A stretch of DNA of 64,000 nucleotides, taken from positions 5,146,001 to 5,210,000 of the forward strand of contig NZ_CP106798.1 of the NCBI RefSeq assembly GCF_025642155.1. The letters are read 5' to 3'. Below the pieces are notes generated by a model. It ran no database searches and was not told where the DNA came from. It worked only from the letters and a program-made list of their open reading frames with translations. The DNA comes from Streptomyces sp. HUAS 15-9 (lineage in GTDB: Bacteria; Actinomycetota; Actinomycetes; Streptomycetales; Streptomycetaceae). The position numbers and the translations under genes were made by a program. This document shows positions 29,215 to 39,660 of this stretch, piece by piece; within the stretch, counting starts at the first letter, position 1; each line of letters begins with the position of its first letter.

Positions 29215-29613
29215 ATGACCATGACTGATCCGATCGCAGACATGCTTACGCGTCTGCGGAACGCGAACTCGGCATACCACGACTCCGTGACGATGCCGGC
29301 GTCCAAGATCAAGTCTCACATCGCGGAGATCCTCCAGCAGGAGGGCTTCATCACGGGCTGGCGCGTCGAGGACGCCGAGGTGGGCAAGAACCTCACCCTC
29401 GAGCTGAAGTTCGGCCCGAACCGTGAGCGCTCCATCGCGGGCATCAAGCGGATCTCCAAGCCCGGTCTCCGGGTGTACGCGAAGTCCACCAACCTGCCGA
29501 AGGTGCTCGGCGGCCTCGGCGTGGCGATCATCTCCACGTCCCACGGGCTCCTCACCGACAAGCAGGCCGGCAAGAAGGGCGTGGGTGGGGAAGTCCTCGC
29601 CTACGTCTGGTAG
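29215..29613 (+). CDS. rpsH: Ribosomal protein S8
   Basis: 132 residues from ATG 29215 ([20 protein letters not shown]); an upstream ATG adds 15 unrelated residues. Binds the central domain of 16S rRNA; in E. coli it also represses the spc operon. A 212-base gap with no gene precedes it. Confidence 0.95.
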   Translation: MTMTDPIADMLTRLRNANSAYHDSVTMPASKIKSHIAEILQQEGFITGWRVEDAEVGKNLTLELKFGPNRERSIAGIKRISKPGLRVYAKSTNLPKVLGGLGVAIISTSHGLLTDKQAGKKGVGGEVLAYVW

Positions 29614-29637
29614 CGGAAGGGAACGGAGGAAACAGCT

Positions 29638-30177
29638 ATGTCGCGTATTGGCAAGCTCCCCATCACGGTTCCCGCCGGCGTGGACGTCACCATCGACGGC
29701 CGTACGGTCTCGGTCAAGGGCCCCAAGGGCTCGCTGACCCACACCGTCGTCGCGCCGATCGACATCGTCAAGGGTGAGGACGGCACCGTCCAGGTGACCC
29801 GCCCGAACGACGAGCGTCAGAACAAGGCCCTGCACGGCCTGTCCCGCACGCTGGTGGCGAACATGATCACCGGCGTGACCCAGGGTTACGTGAAGAAGCT
29901 CGAGATCAGCGGTGTCGGTTACCGCGTGACGGCCAAGGGCTCGAACCTCGAGTTCGCGCTCGGCTACAGCCACCCGATCGTCGTCGAGGCGCCCGAGGGC
30001 ATCACCTTCAAGGTGGAGACCCCGACCCGCTTCCAGGTCGAGGGCATCGACAAGCAGAAGGTCGGCGAGGTTGCGGCCAACATCCGCAAGCTGCGCAAGC
30101 CCGACCCGTACAAGGCCAAGGGCGTCAAGTACGAGGGCGAAGTCATCCGCCGCAAGGTCGGAAAGGCGGGTAAGTAA
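29638..30177 (+). CDS. rplF: Ribosomal protein L6
   Basis: 179 residues, [21 protein letters not shown] to [14 protein letters not shown] end. The conserved [16 protein letters not shown] lies near the factor-binding site. Preceded by GGAGGAAAC. Confidence 0.97.
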   Translation: MSRIGKLPITVPAGVDVTIDGRTVSVKGPKGSLTHTVVAPIDIVKGEDGTVQVTRPNDERQNKALHGLSRTLVANMITGVTQGYVKKLEISGVGYRVTAKGSNLEFALGYSHPIVVEAPEGITFKVETPTRFQVEGIDKQKVGEVAANIRKLRKPDPYKAKGVKYEGEVIRRKVGKAGK

Positions 30178-30180
30178 GCC

Positions 30181-30564
30181 ATGGCATACGGGCAGAAGAT
30201 CCTCAAGGGCGACGCCTACAAGCGCGCCGCGATCAAGCGCCGTCACATCCGGATCCGCAAGCGGATCTCCGGTACGGCGGAGCGTCCCCGTCTGGTCGTG
30301 ACCCGCTCCAACCGCCACATCGTGGCGCAGGTGATCGACGACCTCAAGGGCCACACCCTGGCGTCCGCGTCCACCCTGGACGCGTCCGTCCGCGGTGGCG
30401 AGGGCGACAAGTCCTCGCAGGCCAAGCAGGTCGGCGCCCTGGTCGCCGAGCGTGCCAAGGCCGCCGGTGTCGAGGCTGTCGTGTTCGACCGTGGTGGCAA
30501 CCAGTACGCCGGGCGCATCGCCGCCCTGGCGGACGCCGCCCGCGAAGCCGGGCTCAAGTTCTGA
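30181..30564 (+). CDS. rplR: Ribosomal protein L18
   Basis: 127 residues with [28 protein letters not shown]. 5S rRNA-binding protein. Three bases after rplF. Confidence 0.96.
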   Translation: MAYGQKILKGDAYKRAAIKRRHIRIRKRISGTAERPRLVVTRSNRHIVAQVIDDLKGHTLASASTLDASVRGGEGDKSSQAKQVGALVAERAKAAGVEAVVFDRGGNQYAGRIAALADAAREAGLKF

Positions 30565-30603
30565 GCCTGCCGTAGCTAGCGGAAACAGAGAGAGGTAATT
30601 CCA

Positions 30604-31209
30604 ATGGCTGGACCCCAGCGCCGCGGTGGCGGTGCCGGTGGCGGCGAGCGGCGGGACCGGAAGGGCCGTGACGGCGGCGCTGCTGCCGCCGAGAAGACCG
30701 CGTACGTTGAGCGCGTTGTCGCGATCAACCGCGTCGCCAAGGTTGTGAAGGGTGGTCGTCGCTTCAGCTTCACCGCGCTGGTCGTGGTGGGCGACGGTGA
30801 CGGCACCGTGGGTGTCGGTTACGGCAAGGCCAAGGAGGTGCCGGCCGCCATCGCCAAGGGTGTTGAGGAGGCCAAGAAGCACTTCTTCAAGGTCCCCCGT
30901 ATCCAGGGCACCATCCCGCACCCGATCCAGGGTGAGAAGGCTGCCGGCGTCGTGCTGCTCAAGCCCGCGTCCCCCGGTACCGGTGTTATCGCCGGTGGTC
31001 CGGTGCGTGCCGTGCTCGAGTGCGCCGGTATCCACGACGTGCTGTCGAAGTCGCTCGGCTCCGACAACGCGATCAACATCGTGCACGCGACCGTGGAGGC
31101 CCTGAAGGGCCTGCAGCGTCCTGAGGAGATCGCGGCCCGCCGTGGTCTGCCGCTCGAGGACGTCGCTCCCGCGGCTCTGCTTCGTGCGCGTGCCGGGGCT
31201 GGTGCGTAA
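30604..31209 (+). CDS. rpsE: Ribosomal protein S5
   Basis: 201 residues. The first ~35 are a basic Gly/Arg extension ([19 protein letters not shown]) absent from E. coli. The core contains [25 protein letters not shown]. Acts in decoding fidelity and is the spectinomycin-site protein. The stop overlaps rpmD (TAATG). Confidence 0.96.
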   Translation: MAGPQRRGGGAGGGERRDRKGRDGGAAAAEKTAYVERVVAINRVAKVVKGGRRFSFTALVVVGDGDGTVGVGYGKAKEVPAAIAKGVEEAKKHFFKVPRIQGTIPHPIQGEKAAGVVLLKPASPGTGVIAGGPVRAVLECAGIHDVLSKSLGSDNAINIVHATVEALKGLQRPEEIAARRGLPLEDVAPAALLRARAGAGA

Positions 31210-31391
31210 TGGCGCAGCTCAAGATCACGCAGACGAAGTCGTACATCGGCAGCAAGCAGAACCACCGTGACACCCTGCGGTCGCTTGGTCTCAAGGGGAT
31301 CAACACCGTGGTCGTCAAGGAGGACCGCCCCGAGTTCCGCGGCATGGTGCACACCGTCCGCCACCTCGTGACGGTCGAGGAGGTCGACTGA
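31209..31391 (+). CDS. rpmD: Ribosomal protein L30
   Basis: 60 residues, [21 protein letters not shown] to HLVTVEEVD. Coupled to rpsE; rplO follows two bases later. Confidence 0.95.
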   Translation: MAQLKITQTKSYIGSKQNHRDTLRSLGLKGINTVVVKEDRPEFRGMVHTVRHLVTVEEVD

Positions 31392-31393
31392 TC

Positions 31394-31849
31394 ATGGCGG
31401 AGCAGAACCCGCTCAAGATCCACAACCTCCGTCCCGCCCCGGGCGCCAAGACCGCCAAGACCCGTGTCGGTCGTGGTGAGGCGTCGAAGGGTAAGACGGC
31501 CGGTCGTGGTACCAAGGGTACGAAGGCCCGTTACCAGGTTCCGGAGCGCTTCGAGGGCGGCCAGATGCCGCTGCACATGCGCCTTCCGAAGCTGAAGGGC
31601 TTCAAGAACCCGTTCAAGACCGAGTACCAGGTCGTGAACCTCGACAAGCTGGCCGCGCTCTACCCCGAGGGTGGCGAGGTCACGGTCGAGGGTCTGGTGG
31701 CCAAGGGTGCCGTGCGCAAGAACAGCCTCGTCAAGGTCCTCGGCCAGGGCGAGATCTCCGTGGCGCTGCAGGTGACGGTCGACGCCGTCTCCGGCTCCGC
31801 CAAGGAGAAGATCACCGCCGCGGGCGGTACGGTCACCGAGCTCGTCTGA
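31394..31849 (+). CDS. rplO: Ribosomal protein L15
   Basis: 151 residues; the Gly-rich N-terminal arm ([30 protein letters not shown]) threads into 23S rRNA. A strong hairpin follows before secY. Confidence 0.96.
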   Translation: MAEQNPLKIHNLRPAPGAKTAKTRVGRGEASKGKTAGRGTKGTKARYQVPERFEGGQMPLHMRLPKLKGFKNPFKTEYQVVNLDKLAALYPEGGEVTVEGLVAKGAVRKNSLVKVLGQGEISVALQVTVDAVSGSAKEKITAAGGTVTELV

Positions 31850-31883
31850 TTTTTCAGGCGCCTCGATGACGTAGACGATCCCG

Positions 31884-31916
31884 ACCGGGGATACCTCACA
31901 ATGGGGTATCCCCGGT
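31884..31916 (+). terminator. Terminator-like hairpin between rplO and secY
   Basis: ACCGGGGATACC (31884-31895) pairs perfectly with 31905-31916 over a 9-base loop, with TTGGTCGTT downstream. It could end spc transcripts partially or mark an RNA-processing site ahead of secY. Confidence 0.65.
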
Positions 31917-32036
31917 TGGTCGTTCCGGGGGAGGCAGTGTCGCCGGTAAGGTGGCCTGCACTGCTCTTTTTCTGTATCCGTCGAACCTCAAGACCGTCAC
32001 CCTTGACGCAGTTGCGCGGGGGTCGCAGGAGGCACC

Positions 32037-33350
32037 GTGCTCACCGCGTTCGCCCGGGCGTTCAGGACGCCCGACCTGCGCAAGAAGCTGCTCTTCACGC
32101 TCGGCATCATCGTGGTGTACCGGGTCGGTACGCACATCCCGATCCCGGGCGTCAACTACCACGCCGTGCAGCAATGCGTTAAGGAGGCCTCGGGCAACCA
32201 GGGCATCTTCGGCTTGGTGAACATGTTCAGCGGCGGCGCGCTGCTGCAGATCACGATCTTCGCCCTCGGCATCATGCCGTACATCACGGCGAGCATCATT
32301 CTGCAGCTGCTGACCGTGGTGATCCCGCGCCTGGAGGCCCTGAAGAAGGAGGGGCAGGCGGGCACGGCGAAGATCACGCAGTACACCCGGTACCTGACGG
32401 TGGCGCTGGCCATCCTGCAGGGCACCGGTCTGGTGGCCACCGCGCGCAGCGGTGCTCTCTTCAGCGGCTGCCAGGCCGCCGGCCAGATCGTCCCCGACCG
32501 CACGATCTTCACCACGATCACCATGGTCGTCACCATGACCGCCGGTACGGCCGTCGTCATGTGGCTCGGTGAGCTGATCACCGACCGCGGCATCGGCAAC
32601 GGCATGTCGATCCTGATGTTCATCTCGATCGCCGCGACCTTCCCGTCCGCGCTGTGGGCCATCAAGAAGCAGGGCACCCTGGCCGGCGGCTGGATCGAGT
32701 TCGGCACGGTGATCGCGGTCGGTCTGGTCATGGTCGGCCTGGTGGTCTTCGTCGAGCAGGCGCAGCGGCGCATCCCGGTCCAGTACGCGAAGCGCATGAT
32801 CGGCCGCCGTTCGTACGGTGGCACGTCCACCTACATCCCGCTCAAGGTGAACCAGGCGGGTGTGATTCCCGTCATTTTCGCCTCGTCGCTGCTCTACATT
32901 CCCGCGCTGGTCGCCCAGTTCGCGGGGGGTAAGTCGGACTGGAAAACCTGGGTCGAGCAGAACCTGACCAAGGGAACTCACCCGATTTACATCGCTTCGT
33001 ACTTCTTGCTGATCGTGTTCTTCGCGTTCTTCTATGTGGCGATCTCCTTCAACCCCGAGGAAGTCGCCGACAACATGAAGAAGTATGGTGGCTTCATCCC
33101 GGGCATCCGGGCTGGCCGACCGACCGCTGAGTACCTGAGCTACGTGCTCAATCGGATCACCTGGCCGGGTTCGCTGTATCTGGGTCTGATCGCTCTCGTA
33201 CCGACGATGGCGTTGGTTGGTTTCAATGCAAACCAGAACTTCCCGTTCGGCGGGACGAGCATCCTGATCATCGTGGGTGTGGGTCTTGAGACGGTGAAGC
33301 AGATCGAGAGCCAGCTCCAGCAGCGCAATTACGAAGGGTTCCTCCGCTGA
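32037..33350 (+). CDS. secY: Preprotein translocase subunit SecY
   Basis: 437 residues from GTG 32037 (RBS GGAGGCACC). Ten hydrophobic helices and the conserved plug/lateral-gate region (TPGV-like IPGVNYHAVQQC, FALGIMPYITASIILQLL). SecY is the channel of the Sec translocon, working with SecE, SecG and SecA. The stop overlaps adk (TGATG). Confidence 0.96.
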   Translation: MLTAFARAFRTPDLRKKLLFTLGIIVVYRVGTHIPIPGVNYHAVQQCVKEASGNQGIFGLVNMFSGGALLQITIFALGIMPYITASIILQLLTVVIPRLEALKKEGQAGTAKITQYTRYLTVALAILQGTGLVATARSGALFSGCQAAGQIVPDRTIFTTITMVVTMTAGTAVVMWLGELITDRGIGNGMSILMFISIAATFPSALWAIKKQGTLAGGWIEFGTVIAVGLVMVGLVVFVEQAQRRIPVQYAKRMIGRRSYGGTSTYIPLKVNQAGVIPVIFASSLLYIPALVAQFAGGKSDWKTWVEQNLTKGTHPIYIASYFLLIVFFAFFYVAISFNPEEVADNMKKYGGFIPGIRAGRPTAEYLSYVLNRITWPGSLYLGLIALVPTMALVGFNANQNFPFGGTSILIIVGVGLETVKQIESQLQQRNYEGFLR

Positions 33351-34015
33351 TGCGTATCGTCCTCGTCGGACCGCCGGGTGCCGGTAAGGGAACGCAGGCT
33401 GTTCGCCTTGCCGAGAAGCTGCACATCCCGCACATCTCCACGGGCGACCTGTTCCGCGCCAACATCAGCCAGCAGACGGAGCTCGGGAAACTCGCGAAGT
33501 CCTACATGGACGCCGGAAACCTCGTCCCGGACGAGGTCACCATCGCCATGGCCAAGGACCGCATGGAGCAGCCGGACGCCGAGAACGGCTTCCTGCTCGA
33601 CGGCTTCCCGCGCAACGTCTCGCAGGCGGAGGCGCTGGACGAGCTGCTGAAGACCGAGGGAATCCGGCTCGATGCCGTGCTGGACCTCGAGGTCCCCGAG
33701 GAAGAGGTGGTCAAGCGCATCGCCGGCCGCCGCATCTGCCGCAACGAATCCAGCCACGTCTTCCATGTGACGTACAGCCCGCCGAAGAAGGAGGGCGTCT
33801 GCGACGTCTGCGGCGGCGAGCTGTACCAGCGCGACGACGACTCCGAGGACACCGTCCGCAAGCGGCTGGAGGTCTACCACACGCAGACCGAGCCGATCAT
33901 CGACTACTACAAGACGCAGGGCCTGGTCGTCACGATCTCGTCCCTGGGCCCGGTGGACGAGATCACGCAGCGGGCGCTGGAGGCGCTCAAGCGTGACAAG
34001 GACGCCGAGAAGTAG
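33350..34015 (+). CDS. adk: Adenylate kinase
   Basis: 221 residues; interconverts AMP, ADP and ATP. Walker A GPPGAGKGTQ at the start, AMP-binding HISTGDLFRA and DGFPRN. The LID has a CDVC pair but only one cysteine in the partner position (RICRN), so the four-Cys zinc site of many Gram-positive enzymes is incomplete. Coupled to secY. Confidence 0.96.
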   Translation: MRIVLVGPPGAGKGTQAVRLAEKLHIPHISTGDLFRANISQQTELGKLAKSYMDAGNLVPDEVTIAMAKDRMEQPDAENGFLLDGFPRNVSQAEALDELLKTEGIRLDAVLDLEVPEEEVVKRIAGRRICRNESSHVFHVTYSPPKKEGVCDVCGGELYQRDDDSEDTVRKRLEVYHTQTEPIIDYYKTQGLVVTISSLGPVDEITQRALEALKRDKDAEK

Positions 34016-34030
34016 TTCTCGGGCCGTTCC

Positions 34031-34060
34031 GGCCGCGGTGCCCCCTCGGGTGCCGCGGCC
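34031..34060 (+). terminator. GC-rich hairpin after adk
   Basis: GGCCGCGG (34031-34038) pairs with CCGCGGCC (34053-34060), 16 bases after the adk stop; followed by GTACTGTTGTG. Confidence 0.6.
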
Positions 34061-34113
34061 GTACTGTTGTGTACGTAACCGGTTGACGTGAGTGACGGAG
34101 AGCGCAGGCCCCC

Positions 34114-34950
34114 ATGGTGCAGATCAAGAGCCCCGAGCAGATCGCGAAGATGCGTGCGGCGGGGCTGGTGGTCGCCGCGATCCACGCGGCCACGCGGGAG
34201 GCGGCGGTTCCCGGGGCCAGCACCAAGGATCTGGACGAGGTCGCCCGCAAGGTGCTCGCGGAGCACGGTGCCAAGTCGAACTTCCTCGGTTACGGCGGCT
34301 TCCCCGCGACGATCTGCACCTCCGTGAACGACGTGGTGGTCCACGGCATCCCGTCCGAGAAGGTCGTCCTCAAGGACGGCGACATCATTTCCATCGACTG
34401 CGGCGCGATCGTCGACGGCTGGCACGGTGACGCGGCCTACACCGCCTTCGTGGGCTCCGGTCACGCTCCGGAGCTGGTGGAGCTGTCACGAGTGACGGAA
34501 GAGTCCATGTGGGCCGGTATCGCCGCGATGAAGCAGGGCAGCCGGCTGGTTGACGTCTCCCGTGCGATCGAGACGTACATCCGCCGCCAGCCGAAGCCGG
34601 GCGGCGGGCGCTACGGGATCATCGAGGACTACGGCGGCCACGGCATCGGCACCGAGATGCACATGGACCCGCATCTGCTGAACTACGTCGACCGCCGCCG
34701 CGGCAAGGGCCCCAAGCTGGTTCCCGGCTTCTGCCTCGCCATCGAGCCGATGGTCTCCCTCGGCACCCCGAAGACCGAGGTCCTCGAGGACGACTGGACG
34801 GTCATCACCACCGACGGCACCTGGTCCTCCCACTGGGAGCACTCGGTGGCCCTGACGACAGAGGGTCTCCTGGTCCTCACGGCCCCCGACGGCGGCAAGG
34901 CGAAGCTCGCGGAGTACGGCGTCACGGCGGCCCCGGACCCGCTGGCCTGA
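34114..34950 (+). CDS. map: Methionine aminopeptidase
   Basis: 278 residues; removes N-terminal Met from nascent proteins. Metal ligands are visible as Asp in ISIDCGAIVDGWHGDAA (two Asp), His in GHGIGTEMH, Glu in AIEPMVS and the late Glu in HWEHSVALT. The last 52 bases of the gene are repeated 106 bases downstream (35005-35056). Confidence 0.96.
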   Translation: MVQIKSPEQIAKMRAAGLVVAAIHAATREAAVPGASTKDLDEVARKVLAEHGAKSNFLGYGGFPATICTSVNDVVVHGIPSEKVVLKDGDIISIDCGAIVDGWHGDAAYTAFVGSGHAPELVELSRVTEESMWAGIAAMKQGSRLVDVSRAIETYIRRQPKPGGGRYGIIEDYGGHGIGTEMHMDPHLLNYVDRRRGKGPKLVPGFCLAIEPMVSLGTPKTEVLEDDWTVITTDGTWSSHWEHSVALTTEGLLVLTAPDGGKAKLAEYGVTAAPDPLA

Positions 34951-35004
34951 CACCGGCCGAGCCCGCCGGAGTTCCCCTGGCCCGCACGGCTCCCGGCAGG
35001 GGTC

Positions 35005-35056
35005 GGCGAAGCTCGCGGAGTACGGCGTCACGGCCGCTCCGGACCCGCTGGCCTGA
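35005..35056 (+). repeat. Duplicated 3' end of map
   Basis: 50 of 52 bases match 34899-34950, including the stop codon, keeping the sense orientation. No start or RBS accompanies it, so it is a non-functional copy. The 35057-35225 remainder is the infA leader. Confidence 0.85.
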
Positions 35057-35225
35057 ACTCGCGGGGCGTAATGATCTGTCCCGTTGGGCAGGCTTCCACG
35101 ATTCGTGTTTCCGGGACCGCTGACGTAGACTGACTCGTCGGCTCCCGTGCATCCGCATGTCCGCGTGCGCCCGCAAGGGAAACAGTGGGGGAGTCGATCA
35201 AGGTAGTCGATTCGAAGGGCGAAGC

Positions 35226-35447
35226 GTGGCCAAGAAGCAAGGTGCCATCGAGATCGAGGGCACTGTCGTCGAGTCTCTGCCGAACGCCATGTTCAAGGTC
35301 GAGCTCCAGAACGGCCACCAGGTCCTGGCACACATCAGCGGCAAGATGCGCATGCACTACATCCGCATCCTCCCTGACGACCGGGTCGTGGTGGAGTTGT
35401 CTCCGTACGACCTGACGCGTGGCCGGATCGTCTACCGCTACAAGTAG
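35226..35447 (+). CDS. infA: Translation initiation factor IF-1
   Basis: 73 residues from GTG ([20 protein letters not shown] to RIVYRYK). OB-fold protein that blocks the A site during initiation. Followed by rpmJ after 61 bases. Confidence 0.96.
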   Translation: MAKKQGAIEIEGTVVESLPNAMFKVELQNGHQVLAHISGKMRMHYIRILPDDRVVVELSPYDLTRGRIVYRYK

Positions 35448-35508
35448 ATCTTGCCCACGTCCCGTGTGAGCGGGACCGCCGGCAACTGACCCGGAGAACC
35501 TCACACCC

Positions 35509-35622
35509 ATGAAGGTCAAGCCGAGCGTCAAGAAGATCTGCGACAAGTGCAGGGTGATCCGCCGTCACGGTCGGGTCATGGTCATCTGCGAGAACCCGCG
35601 CCACAAGCAGCGCCAGGGCTGA
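35509..35622 (+). CDS. rpmJ: Ribosomal protein L36 (zinc-binding form)
   Basis: 37 residues starting [21 protein letters not shown]. The Cys-x2-Cys, a third Cys (VICEN) and His (PRHKQ) form the C+ zinc site. RBS CGGAGAAC. Confidence 0.95.
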   Translation: MKVKPSVKKICDKCRVIRRHGRVMVICENPRHKQRQG

Positions 35623-35712
35623 CGCACGACCGATCCCTCTGCTCGGTTCGCAGAGATTCGCGCGACGCAAGCTGAATATGTTCATACGCAGAACCCAGGC
35701 GAGCGATCGTCT

Positions 35713-35737
35713 GACACCCCCGGCTCGGAGGCCGGGG
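35713..35737 (+). promoter_or_regulatory. GC hairpin in the rpsM leader
   Basis: GACAC is followed by a perfect CCCCGGC/GCCGGGG stem (35718-35724 with 35731-35737), 76 bases before rpsM. The layout (GACAC then GC hairpin) recalls the rpsL and rpsJ leader element, though the sequence differs. Confidence 0.35.
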
Positions 35738-35812
35738 ACCCAGTTCGTACCTCGTACGGCGACTGGGAGCCGGTTCTGCGGAAGACCTCCGAAGATCACC
35801 AGGAGCCATTGA

Positions 35813-36193
35813 ATGGCACGCGTTTCCGGTGTTGACATCCCGCGCGAAAAGCGCGTGGAGGTCGCCCTCACCTACGTGTTCGGCATCGGCCGGACCCTCT
35901 CGAAGGAGACGCTGGCTGCGACCGGCGTCGACCCGAACACCCGCGTTCGTGACCTGAGCGAAGAGCAGCTGGTCGCGATCCGCGAGTACGTCGACAACAA
36001 CATCAAGACCGAGGGTGACCTCCGTCGCGAGATCCAGGCCGACATCCGCCGCAAGGTGGAGATCGGTTGCTACCAGGGTCTGCGTCACCGTCGCGGTCTG
36101 CCCGTCCGCGGTCAGCGCACCAGCACCAACGCTCGTACCCGCAAGGGCCCGCGTCGCGCCATCGCCGGCAAGAAGAAGCCGGGCAAGAAGTAG
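35813..36193 (+). CDS. rpsM: Ribosomal protein S13
   Basis: 126 residues, [21 protein letters not shown] to GKKKPGKK. Contacts P-site tRNA and forms a bridge with L5. RBS AGGAGCC. Starts the alpha block. Confidence 0.97.
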   Translation: MARVSGVDIPREKRVEVALTYVFGIGRTLSKETLAATGVDPNTRVRDLSEEQLVAIREYVDNNIKTEGDLRREIQADIRRKVEIGCYQGLRHRRGLPVRGQRTSTNARTRKGPRRAIAGKKKPGKK

Positions 36194-36258
36194 TCCGCAG
36201 CGGATACCTGTCCACGGTCTTCGCTGTAGGACCGACCACCTCCCGTAGGAGTTAGTAG

Positions 36259-36663
36259 ATGCCCCCCAAGGGTCGTCAGGGCGCTGCCAAGAAGGTGCGC
36301 CGCAAGGAAAAGAAGAACGTCGCTCACGGCCACGCGCACATCAAGAGCACGTTCAACAACACGATCGTCTCCATCACGGACCCGTCCGGCAACGTGATCT
36401 CCTGGGCCTCCGCCGGCCACGTCGGCTTCAAGGGCTCCCGGAAGTCCACGCCGTTCGCCGCGCAGATGGCCGCCGAGTCGGCTGCCCGCCGCGCCCAGGA
36501 GCACGGCATGCGCAAGGTCGACGTGTTCGTGAAGGGCCCGGGTTCCGGTCGTGAGACCGCGATCCGCTCCCTGCAGGCCACGGGCCTCGAGGTCGGCTCC
36601 ATCCAGGACGTCACCCCGACCCCGCACAACGGCTGCCGTCCGCCGAAGCGTCGTCGCGTCTGA
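36259..36663 (+). CDS. rpsK: Ribosomal protein S11
   Basis: 134 residues, with [22 protein letters not shown] and [18 protein letters not shown]. Platform protein of 30S. RBS GTAGGAG. Confidence 0.97.
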   Translation: MPPKGRQGAAKKVRRKEKKNVAHGHAHIKSTFNNTIVSITDPSGNVISWASAGHVGFKGSRKSTPFAAQMAAESAARRAQEHGMRKVDVFVKGPGSGRETAIRSLQATGLEVGSIQDVTPTPHNGCRPPKRRRV

Positions 36664-36684
36664 CCTCGCTCCGACAGGGCATTT

Positions 36685-36720
36685 CGGGCGGTACGGCTCC
36701 ACGAGGGGCCGTATCGCCCG
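36685..36720 (+). terminator. Hairpin between rpsK and rpoA
   Basis: A 16-bp stem with two wobble pairs (36685-36700 with 36705-36720) and an ACGA loop. No T-tract, so partial termination or processing is likely rather than a full stop, as rpoA follows 90 bases on. Confidence 0.55.
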
Positions 36721-36809
36721 TACCCTTGCAGTACCCGCACTTTTCACGGGTGCGGTTTCCGTCGGACGTCAAATAGCGGGCGTCCACGAAAGAAGGATCT
36801 GATCCACAC

Positions 36810-37832
36810 ATGCTGATCGCTCAGCGTCCCTCGTTGACCGAAGAGGTCGTCGACGAGTTCCGCTCCCGGTTCGTGATCGAGCCGCTGGAGCCGGGCTTCG
36901 GCTACACCCTCGGCAACTCCCTCCGCCGCACCCTCCTGTCGTCGATCCCCGGTGCCGCTGTCACCAGCATCCGCATCGACGGCGTCCTGCACGAGTTCAC
37001 CACCGTGCCGGGCGTCAAGGAGGACGTCACCGACCTGATCCTCAACATCAAGCAGCTGGTCGTCTCCTCGGAGCACGACGAGCCGGTCGTGATGTACCTG
37101 CGCAAGCAGGGCCCGGGTCTGGTCACCGCCGCCGACATCGCGCCCCCGGCCGGTGTCGAGGTGCACAACCCCGACCTGGTCCTCGCCACGCTCAACGGCA
37201 AGGGCAAGCTGGAGATGGAGCTGACCGTCGAGCGCGGTCGCGGCTACGTCTCCGCCGTGCAGAACAAGCAGGTGGGCCAGGAGATCGGCCGTATCCCGGT
37301 CGACTCCATCTACAGCCCGGTGCTCAAGGTCACGTACAAGGTCGAGGCCACGCGTGTCGAGCAGCGCACCGACTTCGACAAGCTGATCGTCGACGTCGAG
37401 ACCAAGCAGGCGATGCGTCCCCGTGACGCCATGGCCTCCGCCGGCAAGACCCTGGTCGAGCTGTTCGGTCTCGCCCGCGAGCTGAACATCGACGCCGAGG
37501 GCATCGACATGGGCCCGTCCCCGACGGACGCCGCCCTTGCCGCCGACCTGGCACTGCCGATCGAGGAGCTGGAGCTCACCGTTCGGTCCTACAACTGCCT
37601 CAAGCGTGAGGGCATCCACTCCGTGGGTGAACTCGTCGCCCGCTCCGAGGCCGACCTCCTCGACATTCGCAACTTCGGTGCGAAGTCCATCGATGAGGTC
37701 AAGGCGAAGCTGGCCGGCATGGGCCTGGCCCTGAAGGACAGCCCGCCCGGATTCGACCCCACGGCCGCTGCCGACGCCTTCGGCGCCGACGACGACGCGG
37801 ACGCGGGCTTCGTGGAGACCGAGCAGTACTAA
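36810..37832 (+). CDS. rpoA: RNA polymerase alpha subunit
   Basis: 340 residues: assembly domain ([25 protein letters not shown]) and C-terminal DNA-binding domain ([40 protein letters not shown]), ending in an acidic tail. It scaffolds beta and beta' and contacts UP elements and activators. Confidence 0.97.
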   Translation: MLIAQRPSLTEEVVDEFRSRFVIEPLEPGFGYTLGNSLRRTLLSSIPGAAVTSIRIDGVLHEFTTVPGVKEDVTDLILNIKQLVVSSEHDEPVVMYLRKQGPGLVTAADIAPPAGVEVHNPDLVLATLNGKGKLEMELTVERGRGYVSAVQNKQVGQEIGRIPVDSIYSPVLKVTYKVEATRVEQRTDFDKLIVDVETKQAMRPRDAMASAGKTLVELFGLARELNIDAEGIDMGPSPTDAALAADLALPIEELELTVRSYNCLKREGIHSVGELVARSEADLLDIRNFGAKSIDEVKAKLAGMGLALKDSPPGFDPTAAADAFGADDDADAGFVETEQY

Positions 37833-37857
37833 GCGCTCCGCGAGGAGGGCTGTACTG

Positions 37858-37915
37858 CGGCTGCGGGCCGGTTGTGGCTGGTCGCGCAGTTCCCCGCGCC
37901 CCTTTGGGGCGCGGA
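37858..37915 (+). repeat. Dispersed Streptomyces-type intergenic repeat in the rpoA-rplQ gap
   Basis: GGTTGTGGCTGGTCGCGCAG followed by TTCCCCGCGCCCCTTTGGGG and a GCGCCCC/GGGGCGC stem. I recall this string from many Streptomyces intergenic regions; I see only this copy in the window. Confidence 0.55.
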
Positions 37916-38022
37916 CCCTCCGGGTGTCTGAAAAGGCAGCCGGATCTTCGACGGGCAACCGCCCGCTCGGATACTGACTCCGGTACCTGACACGGCCGGG
38001 GCAGACACACAGGAGAAGAACC

Positions 38023-38535
38023 ATGCCGAAGCCCACCAAGGGTGCCCGTCTGGGCGGCAGCGCCGCGCACGAGAAGCTGCTCCTCGCGAACCTCGCGAAG
38101 TCGCTGTTCGAGCACGGCCGTATCACCACCACCGAGGCGAAGGCCCGCCGCCTGCGCCCGTACGCCGAGCGTCTGGTCACCAAGGCGAAGAAGGGCGACC
38201 TTCACAACCGCCGTCAGGTGCTCCAGGTGATCACGGACAAGAGCATCGTGCACACGCTCTTCACCGAGATCGGCCCGCGCTACGAGAACCGTCCGGGTGG
38301 CTACACCCGCATCACCAAGATCGGTAACCGCCGTGGCGACAACGCGCCCATGGCTGTCATCGAGCTGGTCGAGGCGCTGACGGTGCAGCAGAAGGCCGTG
38401 GGTGAGGCCGAGGCCGCCACCAAGCGTGCGGTCAAGGAGTCCGAGGAGGCCAAGGTCGAGGAGACCAAGGCCGACGAGGTCGTCGAGGACGCTGCTCCGG
38501 TCGAGGCCGCTGCCGAGGAGTCCAAGGACGCCTGA
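38023..38535 (+). CDS. rplQ: Ribosomal protein L17
   Basis: 170 residues. The conserved core ([20 protein letters not shown] to PMAVIELVE) is followed by a ~50-residue Glu/Ala/Lys-rich C-terminal extension. Located near the tunnel exit. RBS AGGAGAAG. Confidence 0.96.
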   Translation: MPKPTKGARLGGSAAHEKLLLANLAKSLFEHGRITTTEAKARRLRPYAERLVTKAKKGDLHNRRQVLQVITDKSIVHTLFTEIGPRYENRPGGYTRITKIGNRRGDNAPMAVIELVEALTVQQKAVGEAEAATKRAVKESEEAKVEETKADEVVEDAAPVEAAAEESKDA

Positions 38536-38551
38536 GGCTCTGCCTTGCGGT

Positions 38552-38585
38552 GAACGGGTCCGTCCCCCTGGGGGCGGGCCCGTTC
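38552..38585 (+). terminator. Terminator after rplQ
   Basis: A 16-bp stem with two G-T wobbles (38552-38567 with 38570-38585), followed by CGCGTTTCC, 17 bases after the rplQ stop. Confidence 0.8.
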
Positions 38586-38609
38586 CGCGTTTCCTGAGAG
38601 GATCCAGGG

Positions 38610-39476
38610 GTGAGTGACGAAGTACAGCCCGGCCACGTCCGTATCCGCCTCGACCTGTCCTACGACGGCTCGGACTTCCATGGCTGGGCCAAGCAGGCCG
38701 GCGGCAGGCGCACCGTGCAGGGGGAGATCGAGGACGCCCTGCGCACGGTGACCCGCTCGGGGGGCACGACGTACGAGCTGACCGTCGCCGGACGCACGGA
38801 CGCCGGAGTGCACGCGCGGGGTCAGGTCGCGCATGTCGATCTGCCCGAGCAGGTCTGGCGCGAGCACCACGAGAAGCTGCTCAAGCGGCTCGCCGGGCGG
38901 CTGCCCAAGGACGTACGGGTGTGGGCCCTCAGGGAAGCGCCCAGTGGCTTCAACGCCCGCTTCTCGGCGGTCTGGCGGCGCTATGCCTACCGGGTCACCG
39001 ACAACCCCGGCGGTGTCGACCCGCTGTTGCGCAACCATGTCCTGTGGCACGACTGGCCGCTCGACGCGGACGCCATGAACGAGGCCGCCCGGCATCTCCT
39101 CGGGGAGCACGACTTCGCCGCGTACTGCAAGAAGCGCGAGGGCGCGACCACGATCCGTACGCTCCAGGAGCTGAGCCTGGTGCGCGGGGACGACGGGATC
39201 ATCACCGCCACCGTCCGGGCCGACGCCTTCTGCCACAACATGGTGCGCTCGCTGATCGGGGCGCTGCTGTTCGTGGGGGACGGGCACCGGGCGCCCGACT
39301 GGCCGGGGAAGGTGCTCGCGGCGGGGGTCCGGGACTCGGCGGTGCATGTCGTACGGCCGCACGGGCTGACCCTGGAAGAGGTCGGCTATCCCGCCGACGA
39401 ACTGCTGGCCGCGCGGAACAAGGAGGCGCGGAACAAGCGGACGCTGTCTCGTTCGGCAGGTTGTGAAACCTGTTAG
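38610..39476 (+). CDS. truA: tRNA pseudouridine(38-40) synthase TruA
   Basis: 288 residues from GTG. The catalytic Asp lies in [33 protein letters not shown] opens the fold, and [16 protein letters not shown] completes the active site. Isomerises uridines 38-40 in the anticodon stem. It follows rplQ as in most actinobacteria. Confidence 0.95.
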   Translation: MSDEVQPGHVRIRLDLSYDGSDFHGWAKQAGGRRTVQGEIEDALRTVTRSGGTTYELTVAGRTDAGVHARGQVAHVDLPEQVWREHHEKLLKRLAGRLPKDVRVWALREAPSGFNARFSAVWRRYAYRVTDNPGGVDPLLRNHVLWHDWPLDADAMNEAARHLLGEHDFAAYCKKREGATTIRTLQELSLVRGDDGIITATVRADAFCHNMVRSLIGALLFVGDGHRAPDWPGKVLAAGVRDSAVHVVRPHGLTLEEVGYPADELLAARNKEARNKRTLSRSAGCETC

Positions 39477-39660
39477 TTACCCCGCATTTCGCGTCGGATA
39501 TGCCTCATGTCGGGACTTACCCGGCGTAAACGACTAGTTGAGCGCTTACTAGATTCCTACCTCTCGGATAAAGTTGCATGGCCTGGTCATCAGTTCGCAT
39601 GGGATGGCCGGGGTTGGCTGGGGGGTCAACGGGTCGTTCCGGCCCGGGGTAGGAAATCCG

